Positions 23,089 through 34,300 of a stretch of DNA of 64,000 bases are shown here, one piece after another. A model generated the notes under the pieces. That model was not told the DNA's origin, ran no database searches, and saw nothing but the letters and a program-made list of their open reading frames with translations. The position numbers and the translations under genes are program-made. Source of the DNA: Fragilaria crotonensis (Eukaryota > Bacillariophyta > Fragilariophyceae > Fragilariales > Fragilariaceae); the NCBI GenBank assembly GCA_022925895.1, contig JAKSYS010000231.1, positions 1 through 64,000 on the forward strand, read 5' to 3'. The first letter of the stretch is position 1. Each line of letters starts with the position of its first letter.

Positions 23089-24042
23089 CTAGAATTTGGT
23101 TTGCAAGCAGCGATCCTTAGCGTCAAAGCCTTCAACACCAGCGCTGTCAATGAAAAAGCTCACAGCACTTGGGCCTCGACAGGGAGACAATCCTATACGA
23201 ATTCTGCGTTGAAACTTGAAGGATGAGGTGTCACGTCCTAAAGCAGCATCTTTCCGTTCACGCAATACCAATCGCGGGGAATTTTCATCCCGGGATAGAA
23301 AGTAGCTGACATTCACGCAATTGGCCCAAGATAATCCCAAAGCAGGAATGTTTGAATTGCCGCTTGATTTGAAATCGGTCGTCACCTGGTTGATAATAAC
23401 GAAAGGAACGCGATGATGCCCCGACAGTTTCTTGATCTGTGCCGCAATGCTGAAAAGACAGCCGCTTCGTTCTACTGCACCGTTTGAACGGCTTTTGTCC
23501 AACGCTCTATACATGGAGGCGATGCTGTCGACTGCAACAAAAGCGATATCGTTATCTTGACCTAAAACTCGAGGAAGTTCATGAAAAACAAAAGTTTCGA
23601 ACTCGTCTTGATTCCGTATAAACCGTGTGAGAATTCTCCCCAGTACTGATGTGATCGACTGGCCTGCCAGGTGGGCTGTGGGACTCGCTAAACGAGCAGC
23701 AGCCATTTGAGATAGCCTTTTTGCGATGACTCGCTGCGATGTTCCTTCTCCAAGCGAGATATATATCGCTTTTCCGAAACCAGGCAAAGACAGGTCTGGG
23801 ACTTCCAGGCGAGTGCATGCACAAGTCACACATACGCTCAAGGCAATCTGCGTCTTTCCACAACCGGCGGTACCTGCGAGTTCGGTGATGCCTAAACCAA
23901 GGTCGAAATCAGGATTGGTTTCATTGTCGTCGCGAAAGCGAAGCATTGCCAATCGCCGTCGTGACCCTTTAGAAGTCAACAACGCCAAAGCTGTGCATGG
24001 TCGAGCAGCTTCTGCGGTAGACGACGTTGTAATCACATTCAT
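23089..24042 (-). CDS. XRCC3: RAD51-family recombinase paralog, XRCC3-like
   Basis: A RecA/RAD51-fold ATPase of 317 residues that would act in homologous-recombination repair in the nucleus, XRCC3 normally pairing with RAD51C. Walker A is GTAGCGKT (residues 57-64) within GITELAGTAGCGKTQIALSV, and Walker B is IAFVAVDS (about 164-171). Further RAD51-family blocks are KAIYISLGEG, PFVIINQVTTDF and PALGLSWANCVNVSYFLSR, the last strongly recalling the XRCC3 block PALGITWANQLLVRLL. The C-terminus SAGVEGFD resembles XRCC3 SAEGVRG. The RAD51 N-terminal helix-hairpin-helix domain is absent, and the ATP-binding region starts unusually close to the N-terminus, so an upstream exon may be missed. The gene diverges from RNR1 across a 1.4-kb spacer. 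The assignment to the RAD51 family is firm. XRCC3 versus RAD51C or another paralog is likely but not certain. Confidence 0.75.
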   Translation of the reverse strand: MNVITTSSTAEAARPCTALALLTSKGSRRRLAMLRFRDDNETNPDFDLGLGITELAGTAGCGKTQIALSVCVTCACTRLEVPDLSLPGFGKAIYISLGEGTSQRVIAKRLSQMAAARLASPTAHLAGQSITSVLGRILTRFIRNQDEFETFVFHELPRVLGQDNDIAFVAVDSIASMYRALDKSRSNGAVERSGCLFSIAAQIKKLSGHHRVPFVIINQVTTDFKSSGNSNIPALGLSWANCVNVSYFLSRDENSPRLVLRERKDAALGRDTSSFKFQRRIRIGLSPCRGPSAVSFFIDSAGVEGFDAKDRCLQTKF

Positions 24043-24654
24043 CCCTTTCGATGCAAGGGTTACTTCGTTACGTTGGACCTGGCGCGGTGAACGGGGAAAG
24101 ATGAATCCGATCGGAGACGGAGTAGTAGTACTACCGGTTACCGGTAGTACAGTAGTACTGGATTACGAAAGGTCCTACGACAAGGGTCTCGAGGACGTCT
24201 TTCGTCTTTCGTTGTTCAATTTGTCTATGTGACTATGTGTCATAGTAGCTACTGTAGCTACTGTACTACCAGTAGTAGTAGTAGTAGTGGTATAACAAAT
24301 TAGATCACACATCAAGTTTACCTACTGTATGATACGTAAACCGTAAACCGTACCAGTAGGCAGTAGAAGAATGTACTCCCGTACGCCTCTTCAGGCAATG
24401 GCCTGCTCACTTGGGGCAAAAATCCATGAAGAATCCTTTCCGCTGGAGGCAGTTTCGTTGCTCTCTGCGATGCTAAATGCTAACACAATATCGTATTCTT
24501 CTTGATGAATAGCAAGAAGAATGGGCTCATTAACCTGTTTACGATAGTCATCTATTAGTAGTAGGAAGTGGTTACAGTGCCAGGTACTACTGTATCCACT
24601 CACGATGCACACAACAGCAAGCGTACTTGTACTGTACAACCAGGTATATACCCG

Positions 24655-24871
24655 GTACCATGTACCATGTACCATGTACCATGTACCATGTACCATGTAC
24701 CATGTACCATGTACCATGTACCATGTACCATGTACCATGTACCATGTACCATGTACCATGTACCATGTACCATGTACCATGTACCATGTACCATGTACCA
24801 TGTACCATGTACCATGTACCATGTACCATGTACCATGTACCATGTACCATGTACAATGTACAATGTACAAT
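24655..24871. repeat. Heptanucleotide array (GTACCAT)28 plus three GTACAAT units
   Basis: Twenty-eight perfect head-to-tail copies of GTACCAT occupy 24655-24850, followed by three GTACAAT units. Because seven is not a multiple of three and no rotation yields a stop, all six frames stay open through it; this creates long spurious frames reading YHVPCTM or MVHGTWY repeats. The perfect identity implies recent expansion by slippage. Confidence 0.97.
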
Positions 24872-25237
24872 ACTAGGTACTAGTACTAGGTACAGTATGC
24901 ATATTTGCCATAGACAACGACATTTCGTGCATGATTCCTCGCGCTATTTTTTGAAATTGCCGCGTTGCAGCGTTTTTCAATTGGTACGAGTGCTTTTGGT
25001 ACGGTGTGGTAGTTCGCCTGTATGTGCTTCCATTTCCTATATTCGAAACCGAAGACATATATCTTTCTCGATTCTTGCCATTCCCAAATGTTCTTTGCAT
25101 ACCTGGCACCTGGCACCCTACCCTACAAGTTGTGAATTCCACTTAACGAGTATATCATAGAAAGGATATTTGCACGTAGAGAAAGGGTGTATTCATGCAA
25201 GTACGCCTACTAATGTACTCGGTGTATGTAATAAAAA

Positions 25238-25250
25238 TTTGGCGCGCAAA
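25238..25250. promoter_or_regulatory. E2F-like site upstream of RNR1
   Basis: TTTGGCGCGCAAA fits the E2F/DP consensus TTTSSCGC and is close to a double-sided site, since its reverse strand reads TTTGCGCGCC. It lies about 175-190 bp upstream of the RNR1 start codon. Ribonucleotide reductase genes are classical G1/S targets of E2F in animals and plants. Function here is inferred from sequence and position only. Confidence 0.5.
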
Positions 25251-25425
25251 TTCTATTGCTCAAATCTTGTACGTAGCTCAGTATGGATCCTTTGCGGGAG
25301 GGGAGAGGGGAGGGACCCTCATGACATTCCTTGTTATCACATTTGTTACATCCGCTTGATTCGGTTGCGAGATTTTCTTTGTTGGCGGAGATTCTGCGAT
25401 TCTGCTACGATATCAGTTTGGGACG

Positions 25426-28184
25426 ATGTCGATGTATGTTCTGAAGAGAAGCGGGAAGCGAGAGTCTGTCCATTTTGACAAGATTACTAGCCGCGTTTCC
25501 AAGCTTTGCTACGGCCTCGACGCAAAGGTATGTCGATTTTGAGAAACTCCTTGCCTTCTCTCGATTCCAGAGGAGAATTTCTCACCCATGCATGTTGACT
25601 TCCACTCTAGCACGTTGATCCCGTCGTTATCACGCAGAAGGTAATCCAAGGAGTTTACCCTGGAGTCACAACTTACGAATTAGATGAGTAAGAAAAAAAG
25701 CGATCGTCTATGTGGCATCTTCTCAATTCGTCTGCTCGCCTGAATCAGTTACTCACACCCTAGCTGCTCTTTTCCGAATCAAGACTTGCTGCACAAACTG
25801 CAGCTTCTTTTGCAACCCAACACCCCGACTACTCCATTTTGGCGGCTCGCATTTCGGTGTCAAACCTCCACAAACAAACGATCAAGAGTTTTCGGAATGC
25901 ATTGAAGTTTTCTATCGGTACTGTCACCCGAAGACTGGAAAGGAAGCATCTTTGGTCAGCAAGGAGACTTACGACATCGCAATGAAATACAAAGACCAGC
26001 TTGACGCTGCCGTTATTCACGATCGTGACTTTGAACTGGATTACTTTGGATTCAAGACTTTAGAGAAGTCATACCTTCTCAAGATCGATGGCAAGATTGC
26101 TGAACGTCCACAGAACATGCTCATGCGTGTCGCCGTCGGTATTCACGGGGACGATATCCCAAGAGTCATCGAAACGTATGATCTTCTGTCGCAAAGGTAT
26201 TTTACCCATGCTACGCCTACGCTATTCAATGCTGGAACGCAGAACGCACAAATGTCCTCCTGCTTTCTTTTGGCCACCAAGGATGACTCAATCGATGGGA
26301 TCTACGACACACTCAAGAACTGCGCTGTTATTTCGAAGTACGCCGGAGGAATTGGATTGTCAGTGCACAATGTGAGAGCATCAAAATCGTACATACGAGG
26401 AACTAATGGAACGTCTAACGGCATCGTCCCTATGCTACGGGTTTTCAACAACACCGCCCGCTATGTTGACCAGGGCGGTGGAAAGGTGAGTCTCCTTTCA
26501 ACTGGAACATAGGCACCCTGAAACACACTAACCATCCGTTTAGCGTAAGGGGAGCATCGCTATCTATTTGGAGCCATGGCATGCTGATGTATTTGCTTTT
26601 CTTGACTTGAAAAAGAATCACGGAAACGAATCCGATCGCGCCAGGGACCTTTTTTATGCACTGTGGATCCCCGACTTATTCATGGAGCGCGTCCGAGACA
26701 ATGGCGATTGGAGTCTCATGTGCCCCAATGAATGTCCTGGCTTGGCCGATTGTCACGGTGAAGAGTTCAAGCAACTGTACGAGACCTTCGAGAAGGAGGG
26801 TATGGCCAGAAAGAGCATCAAAGCGCAGCAGCTCTGGTTTGCCATTTTGGACTCTCAGGTCGAAACTGGGACGCCGTATATGCTTTACAAGGATCATTGC
26901 AACTCCAAATCCAACCAAAAAAATCTTGGGACCATTAAGTGCAGTAACTTATGCACTGAAATCGTGGAGTACACCGCAGCCGACGAAGCCGCAGTTTGTA
27001 ATCTTGCGAGTATTTCACTCTCCAAATTGGTGACCCCGGCAACGGATTACAGTGGTCAGAGCGGATCGTTTGACTTTTCCAAATTGTTTGAAGTTGCCAA
27101 GGTTGTCACACGCAACTTGAATCGTATCATCGACCGAAACTTCTATCCTATAGAGGAGGCCAAAAAGTAAGTACTGGATGACTGAACTTGGGCGCCAAAT
27201 ACCCTTGCACTAACTCCATTGCATTGCAGCTCCAACATTCGCCACCGTCCGATTGGAATAGGGGTTCAGGGCCTCGCCGACGCCTTTCAAATGCTGAAAA
27301 TTCCATTCGAGTCCCCAGCGGCGCAAAAGCTCAACAAAGACATTTTTGAAACTATTTACTTCGGAGCTTGCACTGCCAGTTGTGCACTTGCCCACGAAGA
27401 AGGTCACTACCAATCTTATCAAGGTTCCCCTGCCAGTCAGGGGCTGCTTCAATTCGATCTTTGGGGAGTCACTCCGTCAGAGCGATGGGACTGGACCTCT
27501 CTGAAAAAGAAAATTGCTCTCCATGGGCTTCGCAACTCTCTACTGGTTGCACCAATGCCGACTGCTTCCACAGCTCAGATTCTTGGGAACAACGAGAGCA
27601 CCGAACCTTTTACCTCGAACATGTACAACCGTCGTGTTTTAGCTGGAGAATTTACTGTTGTGAATAAGCATTTGCTTCGTGAACTAACGGCTATGGGCCT
27701 TTGGACGGATTCGGTGCGAAATCACATAATTGCCGACGGTGGCTCTGTTCAGAACGTTCACGACATTCCGAAGCCGGTCAGGGAAGTTTACAAAACTGTA
27801 TGGGAAATTCCTCAGAAAGCCATCCTCGACATGGCTGCTGATCGGGGCCCCTTCATTTGCCAGAGTCAAAGTATGAACGTGCACATTGCCGAGCCGAGCA
27901 CGAAGAAACTAACGTCCATGCATTTTTACGCCTGGAAGAGAGGCTTAAAGACAGGAATGTACTACCTTCGCACCCAGCCCAAGGCCGCGGCGATTCAGTT
28001 CACTGTCAATCAGGAGCAGCTTGCGGTGGACAGAGCCAAGTCTGAGGCGTTGCAAAACAAGGAAAATCTCCTGAATACTAGCACTCTGGCCGAGAAAGTC
28101 ACTTCCGTGAGTAAATTCGCGGTGTCCATGGGGGGTCTTGAGACGAAGGATGAAAACGACGAGTGTCTTAATTGTGGCGCTTGA
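25426..28184 (+). CDS. RNR1: Ribonucleoside-diphosphate reductase large subunit (class I), five exons
   Basis: This is the catalytic subunit that reduces ribonucleoside diphosphates to deoxyribonucleotides with the RNR2 radical subunit. Exons: 25426-25527, 25611-25687, 25784-26485, 26544-27166 and 27230-28184, each joined by GT-AG introns of 58-96 bp. The product is about 819 residues, as in yeast and human. It begins [20 protein letters not shown] (ATP-cone) and contains [20 protein letters not shown] with the first active-site cysteine, [21 protein letters not shown] with the radical cysteine and its partner, [16 protein letters not shown], and the C-terminal CLNC redox pair. One base is missing in exon 3: at the TTTT run 25889-25892 the frame shifts between HKQTIKS and FSECIEVF. 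Adding one T makes the exon sum exactly 820 codons, so the exon model is right and one base is absent from this sequence. An ATG at 25432 is an alternative start. It converges on SHMT. Confidence 0.93.
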
Positions 28185-28303
28185 TAGTAATGACCGTGGG
28201 ATCTAGAAGGTAGATCGACTAACAAGTAGAACAGCAGTGAAAGATCGCATTGCTTCTCCGGTTCGATGAGGAGCTACTCTCCAAATGTCTACGGTGAATC
28301 TTA

Positions 28304-29836
28304 CTACAGGACTCCCGGCATGGGGAACTTGGAAGCGAAAGCCTCGACTTCACACTTGAGTTCAGCGATCTCCCTCTTGATTTCGTCGTCACCTGTCAAT
28401 ATCGCAACGTAATCTCTGAGAAGCACTTGCTGTATTTGTGGCGTCTCATCACCACGGAGTGTGCGCTGCAACTGCAACTCAGCTGCAGCCTTCTTCTGTG
28501 CAGCAACAGCAACCTTGCATCCGCGATCAAGGAAATCTGCGACTGTCTCGAAATCAGCTTCACCCAAACCACGGCTCGTTAGGGCAGGAGTTCCGATCCG
28601 GACGCCTCCTGGATTCACAGCGGAGACATCACCAGCAATACTATTCTTGTTTGTGGTTATACTTGCGAGCTCAAGAACCTTTTCAACCTTAGACCCTGTA
28701 AGCCCCAATGGTCTCACATCCCACAGCAAGAGGTGGTTATCAGTACCGCCAGTGGCCAGTTTATGTCCTCGCTCGACTAGCCTTCGACCCAGGGTATGCG
28801 CGTTTGCAACTACCGCCCTAGCATACTCCTGAAACTCAAGGGAATCGGCCTCCTTAAGCGCGACTGCGAGTGCAGCAATCTGATGGTTGTGCGGGCCGCC
28901 TTGCAGTGAGGGGAAAACTGCGGCGTTAATTTTCTCCATGTATGCCTTCCTCGCGAAGATCATTCCTGATCTAGGACCACGAAGCGTTTTGTGAGTTGTG
29001 CTCGTCACTACATCGGCGTGTTCAAAGGGGCTATGCGCACAATTTCCTGCCACAAGACCGGATATGTGTGCCATATCGACCATGAGCAGGGCCCCCACCG
29101 AATCAGCAATCTGCCTCATTCGCCCGTAGTCCCATTCACGAGGATACGACGACGCGCCTGCAATCAAGAGTTTGGGCATGAACATTTTGGCTCGCTTCTC
29201 CATGTCGTCGTAGTCAATTAGGCCGTTGACTGATGATACAACATACGGCAAGCTCTCGAAGTAAACGCTTGAAGCAGAGATTTTCTTCTTAGGAGTTTGA
29301 AATCCATGTGTCAAGTGCCCTCCTGATGGCAGATCCAAACCCATGAGTCGATCGTGCGGCCTTAGGAGTGCTGTGTAGACGGCAAAGTTAGCTGGGGAGC
29401 CAGAGTATGGCTGGACATTAACACCCCACTCCTCAGGGTCTAGTTTATACAGCCGTAGAGCCCTTTTCATACACAAAGACTCAATCTGGTCGATAAATTC
29501 ATTGCCTCCATAATAACGTTTACCAACTTGCCCTTCACTGTACTTATTTGTGAGACAACTTCCGAGGGCTTCCCGCACAGCGGCACTGACAAAGTTTTCT
29601 GAGGCGATTAGTTCCAAACCGCCCCTTTGGCGATGATCTTCGGCATCGATCAAAGCAGCGATCTCGGGATCAAATACACTGAGTGATGATCCAATCACCA
29701 TTCCTTCAACTGAACCGTTTCTCGAGTATGTGGGATAGCGCAAAGGGTTATCACCCATCCAAAAAGCCGACACCAAGAGCATCTGTTGTCCAAGGGAGCA
29801 CAAGCATAGCAGCACAATTCTGTACATCGACTTCAT
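28304..29836 (-). CDS. SHMT: Serine hydroxymethyltransferase, probably plastid-targeted
   Basis: A PLP enzyme converting serine and tetrahydrofolate to glycine and 5,10-methylene-THF. Family blocks are clear: [55 protein letters not shown], and the PLP-lysine block [19 protein letters not shown]. There is no intron. I chose the ATG at 29836 because from there the protein begins with a typical signal peptide, [20 protein letters not shown], ending LVSA|FW; a phenylalanine just after the cleavage site is the ASAFAP-type mark for import into four-membrane plastids. The open frame extends 60 codons further upstream (ATG at 30016) but those residues would mask the signal peptide. About 510 residues from the chosen start. 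Plastid location is inferred; secretion is the alternative. It converges on RNR1 with 119 bp between the stops. Confidence 0.93.
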   Translation of the reverse strand: MKSMYRIVLLCLCSLGQQMLLVSAFWMGDNPLRYPTYSRNGSVEGMVIGSSLSVFDPEIAALIDAEDHRQRGGLELIASENFVSAAVREALGSCLTNKYSEGQVGKRYYGGNEFIDQIESLCMKRALRLYKLDPEEWGVNVQPYSGSPANFAVYTALLRPHDRLMGLDLPSGGHLTHGFQTPKKKISASSVYFESLPYVVSSVNGLIDYDDMEKRAKMFMPKLLIAGASSYPREWDYGRMRQIADSVGALLMVDMAHISGLVAGNCAHSPFEHADVVTSTTHKTLRGPRSGMIFARKAYMEKINAAVFPSLQGGPHNHQIAALAVALKEADSLEFQEYARAVVANAHTLGRRLVERGHKLATGGTDNHLLLWDVRPLGLTGSKVEKVLELASITTNKNSIAGDVSAVNPGGVRIGTPALTSRGLGEADFETVADFLDRGCKVAVAAQKKAAAELQLQRTLRGDETPQIQQVLLRDYVAILTGDDEIKREIAELKCEVEAFASKFPMPGVL

Positions 29837-30036
29837 CTGTAACACACCCAGCCTCTTCTCGATTAACATTGATGGCGCAGATTTGTATGACATGGTTGTT
29901 TTCGGTGAAGAAGACCGTGCTTCGTCAGCCTCATCACCTGAGGGTTCGCCGTGCGGGAAATTGGAAATAGTGTGCATAGAGATGGCGTGTACTGTACTCC
30001 GAACTCCGAACTCCAATACGAGTCAGAAGCACTTGT

Positions 30037-30970
30037 AACTTGTATACGACTAGTAGTCTACTACTCTAGAGTATCAAAATACTGAGTACTAATACTACAG
30101 ACGACTGAGTACAGAGTCGACACTCCGGATTGCAAGTACTAGTACTGTAATACCTGGTACTCTAGACCGGTAGTACCTGTACATTGTATGATACATACAC
30201 TCCAGCCTCCAGCATATACATACGACCTGACAGCTGCGGGACTGACATCCAAATTTTCTTCTTTTTTAAAGGAAATTGCTATATTCGCTTCTATGACATA
30301 AATATAAACAGTCTCTTTGTGAATAGCTTAGTGTGCTGTGTGCTGTGTTTCACAGGGTCAAAGTTGGCAGGGCTGAAAATTGGAAAATCGTTATAAAAAG
30401 GGTGATCTGGTAAATGTTGACAGACAGAAGAGAAGTTGTGTTAGTAATTGTCAAAAGCGTATATTTTATGACAATTAAAAAGCAAACAAAACGGGTGATA
30501 TTGTAAATGTGGGCAAACCAGCTAAGAGAACATCCATTGTAAGGCCCAGCCTTCTGAGATTTTTTCAAAGAAGCAGAAATGTTTCAGTTTCTGAAACATA
30601 ATGTTACCACCCTAACGAGCAGAAAAGATGAATTTCCAACAGAAACCACTTCGATTCCCTCGGAGTGCACTGATTTTAAGCGCCACAATACAAGTTACAA
30701 GTGAAGTGTTAAGTAGGGAAGTGAGGAGTTTGTCAGTGAAGGATGAATTACATTCTGATGCATTTTTTGATGAGTAGATCTGCTTAATTGAAGAATGTCA
30801 CCCACTCCATCTGGAAAGGATAGTAGAGCTGTTGGGTTGAAGTGAAGATTGCTGGATCATTGAAAATGAGGCTGCCTATGGTTTCAAATTCTAACCCACC
30901 ACTTACATGACCCATGCAGCAAACTCTGAGGTGGCAGGGCGCTCATCCACCTACTTTATGAATGTTGTTT
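30037..30970. other. Noncoding stretch upstream of SHMT
   Basis: Bases 30040-30190 are dense in TAGTAC, GTACTAGTAC and ACCGGT words like other intergenic spacers in this window. The remainder is AT-rich with no recognised gene. Confidence 0.4.
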
Positions 30971-33480
30971 TCATGTGGCCCCATCACCGCCAACATGGCC
31001 CGTTGTTGCTCGTGCATTAGAGCAGGATCCCTTGAAGGGGGTGGACCACCTGCTGCTCATCTGCCAGACGGGTTCTGGATGTTGGTTTAACATGGTGGTG
31101 CTGCACTACTACAATACACATCGTGCAGTTCTTGTTGAAGCTCAGTGTGCCTTTTCCTTTTAACAACAACAACGTGTTTTTTGCATTGTTGAGATCACAT
31201 CAGTGGCACTCTTGCGAAATCACAAACGCTGCTCTTGATTACTTGTTGCTGCTTCAGTGCTGCAAGACCTATGCGCGCATCTGGCCTTTGCTCACACAAG
31301 TATCCTTGATGATCTGCTTGAGAAGCAGCATTTTTTTGGTAGTCATCATCATGACTTTGATTTGTCATAAATACTGGAACTTTCTTCTGGAAATGTTAGG
31401 GCATTTGAATTTGGAGGTACCAAGAATTGTTTTGGAAGCAGGTCTCAGAAGGAAATTTGGGGGTGTGCATTGTTGCCGTCAAAGTTCATTCACCCAACGT
31501 CTTGGCACAGCAAGAAGGACATTCCTTGCTGGATTGGCTACTAAGTTCAAGAATAGACATTCTAGCAGGATGTTCATTTTTGGATGAAGTAATGTGAGTC
31601 TCTAGTGACCAAACCACACTCTCATGTTTGTATCTACTGGCTGCCAAAAAGCAGAATCCTTGCTCTTGGAATCGGCTCTCCGAACGAGGACAAGTGTGCA
31701 AAACATACGCAGCATTTGCGATGGATGGATCAAGAATGCACTTTTTTGATTCCATGGGACACAAAGAACACCAAACATTTATTTCTCAAGAGCATCATCA
31801 TGACGGTCAGTTGTCAGAAGGTTTACAAGAGGATTTTGGACAGCTTGATGTTCAGTGTACATCGAAGGATCCCTGAACACCAGCAGTGGTGCAAATATGA
31901 AGGCGTGCAAACGGCTGAGAAGTTGAGACAGGTGACTCCGGAGTCCGGAGGAATCAAAAAGATGGTTGAACATACGAACAGTTGGAGTAGTAGCTGAAGC
32001 TGAACACCACGACATGGCTATTTCACCTTTGGTACGTGCAAAGTCTAAAACCTGTATAATTTGTTTTGCTCTCTCTCTTTGGTACGTGCAAACACTCTTG
32101 CTTTTTGGGAAAGAGCTGTTTCTTTTTGTATGCCTGATTGCCTAGATGGATGGCGCTCCGGGTCAAACGATGGGAATCCAACTAAGTGCGCTGAAGTGAA
32201 TGATTTTAGTACATGAAGAAATTGGAAGCAAGGAAGTAAGGAGCAGAATCACAGACACAACACCCGACGCAGGAGAAAGAATTCAAAAGATTACATTAAG
32301 TATTTAAGTCCTACGGTGGTTCTCACAGTTCATCAATTTGGAAATTCGGGATGCCGGCTCATCAATTTTCAGTTTCATATGATTGCTACTGGAGGATTAA
32401 TGACACAACGCAAGTAGTTTTAGACCACATTCAAGTGCATGACAATTCAAAAATGATTTGAAGACAAAAATTAATTGGAGTAAGAACGTACAGGATGAGC
32501 GGGATGCACCTTGGCAGGTTATGCTGGGAAGTATCAACCTCGTTTTCTGTGTGCTAATCAGTTTGGGACTTTGGTTGGAACGCAATTTGAGATCGACGCC
32601 GATTGCAATGGCTTCACCATATGTTTTTGCTTCTTCCGAGGATGCTTTGATTCCGTTTTAGGTGGTTTGAAAGAAATCAAAACAGCACAATCAATTATTG
32701 ATCAGAATGTGTTGTGACTCAAAGGATTTCAGAGTGGAGGATTGCTTGGAAGTCATTCAATTCGTACGTTTGCCTCTACTCACAAACGTTGATGCTGGAT
32801 TTCCAATGATGACAAGGACACCAGGGGGCGCTGGATATGAAATGGAAGAGTTTCAGATAGATGTGATGATGTTGAATTGCCGTATCGCTCCCGACTGCAA
32901 AGTGGCAGAAAAGTTTTGTATTAGTGGAGCGACCGTATGTCTATGTGATCGACAATGCTATTTGTAATACAAATGTTCTGACAACATAAATTTAATGAAG
33001 GTTGTCCCCAGTATCCGACAATGACTTCCTGATTCTGCAATTGTTTTGGGTAAGGCTGTGCTTTGGTTTGTATACTTAATTGCTGCTTGCAATTTTATAT
33101 CAACAGAGTACAGAGAGAAATTGAAGAGCGATATGGCTGACACAAGAATTCATCAAGTTGGAGATGGACAAAATCCGATCATAAAGATGCCAGTGATTTT
33201 TAGTGGAAACCAGGGAACAGTGTATAATGATGAGCTACTGCGGATTCCTGGAGGTCTTGTAGTGGAATGGAACAGAGCTCCCGATGCAGCTATGAATGTA
33301 CTTGACAGCAGCAAGATGCGAGGACCGAGCCGGCAAATGCTGAACAAAACAATGCCAGCAGGAACTAACTTCAAAATTGGATACTGCAGATGCAGAGTGG
33401 AATGATGCTTGCAATGGAATGTGGATTTCACATTGTGAACAGTAATGTCAGGCAGGTTGCACTGCAGCCTGCTGTTGCTT
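30971..33480. other. Repeat-like region with unrecognised plus-strand protein fragments
   Basis: Several plus-strand open frames of 60-155 codons (31123-31587, 31605-31997, 32698-32967, 33046-33405) overlap or abut and may be pieces of one decayed mobile element. The 33046-33405 frame reads smoothly (GDGQNPIIKMPVIFSGNQGT), and so does 32698-32967, but I recognise no family. No terminal repeats were found. Confidence 0.3.
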
Positions 33481-33876
33481 GGTCAAGGGTAGCATCAGAT
33501 GCTGCTGATGAGCGAGCGTGCAGAGCGGGCTTTGCTTATTCCTGCCCTCGCAGTGATGACGAGCCCTGCATTCCTAATGGCAAACCCAAAGTCTCTTTAC
33601 AACGTTTGGAATAGATTCCAGAATGGGGTCGGAAGGAGGAAGCCTGCCAGGCTTTCTTCCGATGCTGAGCGAGGGCGGGTCAAGCTTAAGTACTCACGAC
33701 AAAAGGTGATTTGGGAAGTAGTTCAAAATATGGTCAGCTTGGGCCACTCGGCAAATCAGACCAGCTACCGCATTTGTCAGGTTTATGGCCCTCAAACTAT
33801 TGTCACTGATATCATCAACAGATTGAGGAAGGACAAGAATAATGGGACTCTCAATCCAAATCTTCAAATTGAGTGA
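33480..33876 (+). pseudogene. Fragment resembling the GCR1_C-like domain of diatom repeat proteins
   Basis: The frame ending at 33876 contains SLYNVWNRFQNGVGRRKPAR, then ERGRVKLKYSRQKVIWEVVQ, then YRICQVYGPQTIVTDIINRL and RKDKNNG. From memory, this order of an LW..(E/F)..G.GGRKPA(R/K) block, a basic KYxRRK block and an IxxVYG..xSVTxIINxLRxD block is common in repeat-associated proteins of diatoms and resembles the DNA-binding GCR1_C domain found in some Crypton-type recombinases. No recombinase catalytic region was found next to it. The sequence upstream is out of frame, so it is probably a fragment. Confidence 0.4.
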
Positions 33877-34300
33877 TATGCATGAACGGCAATCCAGATG
33901 GATTTCCAACTTAAGATTTTTATTGTGTCACTCAGACACATGATAGTTGCTGGTGTTGGAGTACTAGTACTTGTATCATACCTGGTGGCTTTTCCAAGCT
34001 CGTTGCTTATACCACCAGTAGTCATTCAACAAATGTTATAACCATGGTTGACCTCCATTGGGAATCCATGTACATACAGCCACAACCCGTAGTAAAGGGG
34101 CATGAAGGCCCTATGAAGACTTTCAAGGGAGCCCGAGTGCGTCCCCTTATCGAGCCTGCCATCACCTACGCCAGTGCTAGTGTACAGGAGTCTGACTTCT
34201 TCTGACATCTGGTACGGTATAGGGTAATGTTCTACCTTGGTGCCTCAATCCTCTGAGGAGCAGCTTGAGATTCGTATGTAAACGTAATTTGTAATTTAAG
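33877..34300. other. Noncoding stretch
   Basis: No gene was seen. A short GTAC-rich palindrome (GAGTACTAGTACTTG, about 33959-33973) is present. Confidence 0.4.

Larger units (their letters stand above)
24043..25425. promoter_or_regulatory. Divergent spacer between XRCC3-like gene and RNR1
   Basis: This 1.4-kb region lies 5' to both genes. It contains palindromic GTAC/ACCGGT-rich DNA at 24120-24300 (for example TACCGGTTACCGGTA at 24133-24147), the GTACCAT array at 24655-24871, and an E2F-like site at 25238-25250. A purine run (GGGAGGGGAGAGGGGAGGG) sits at about 25295-25313, near the RNR1 start. No gene was recognised inside it. Confidence 0.5.

Noticed and set aside
23726-24232. 168-codon plus-strand frame opposite the XRCC3-like gene
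   Set aside because: It overlaps the Walker A region of a well supported gene on the other strand and has no motif of its own.
24391-24883. Long open frames on both strands reading YHVPCTM or MVHGTWY repeats
   Set aside because: They are produced by the GTACCAT array, which has no stop in any frame. No flanking coding sequence supports a gene.
29837-30016. Upstream start for SHMT adding 60 residues
   Set aside because: The extension places a polar segment before a good signal peptide and adds no family-conserved sequence. It remains possible if transcripts show it.
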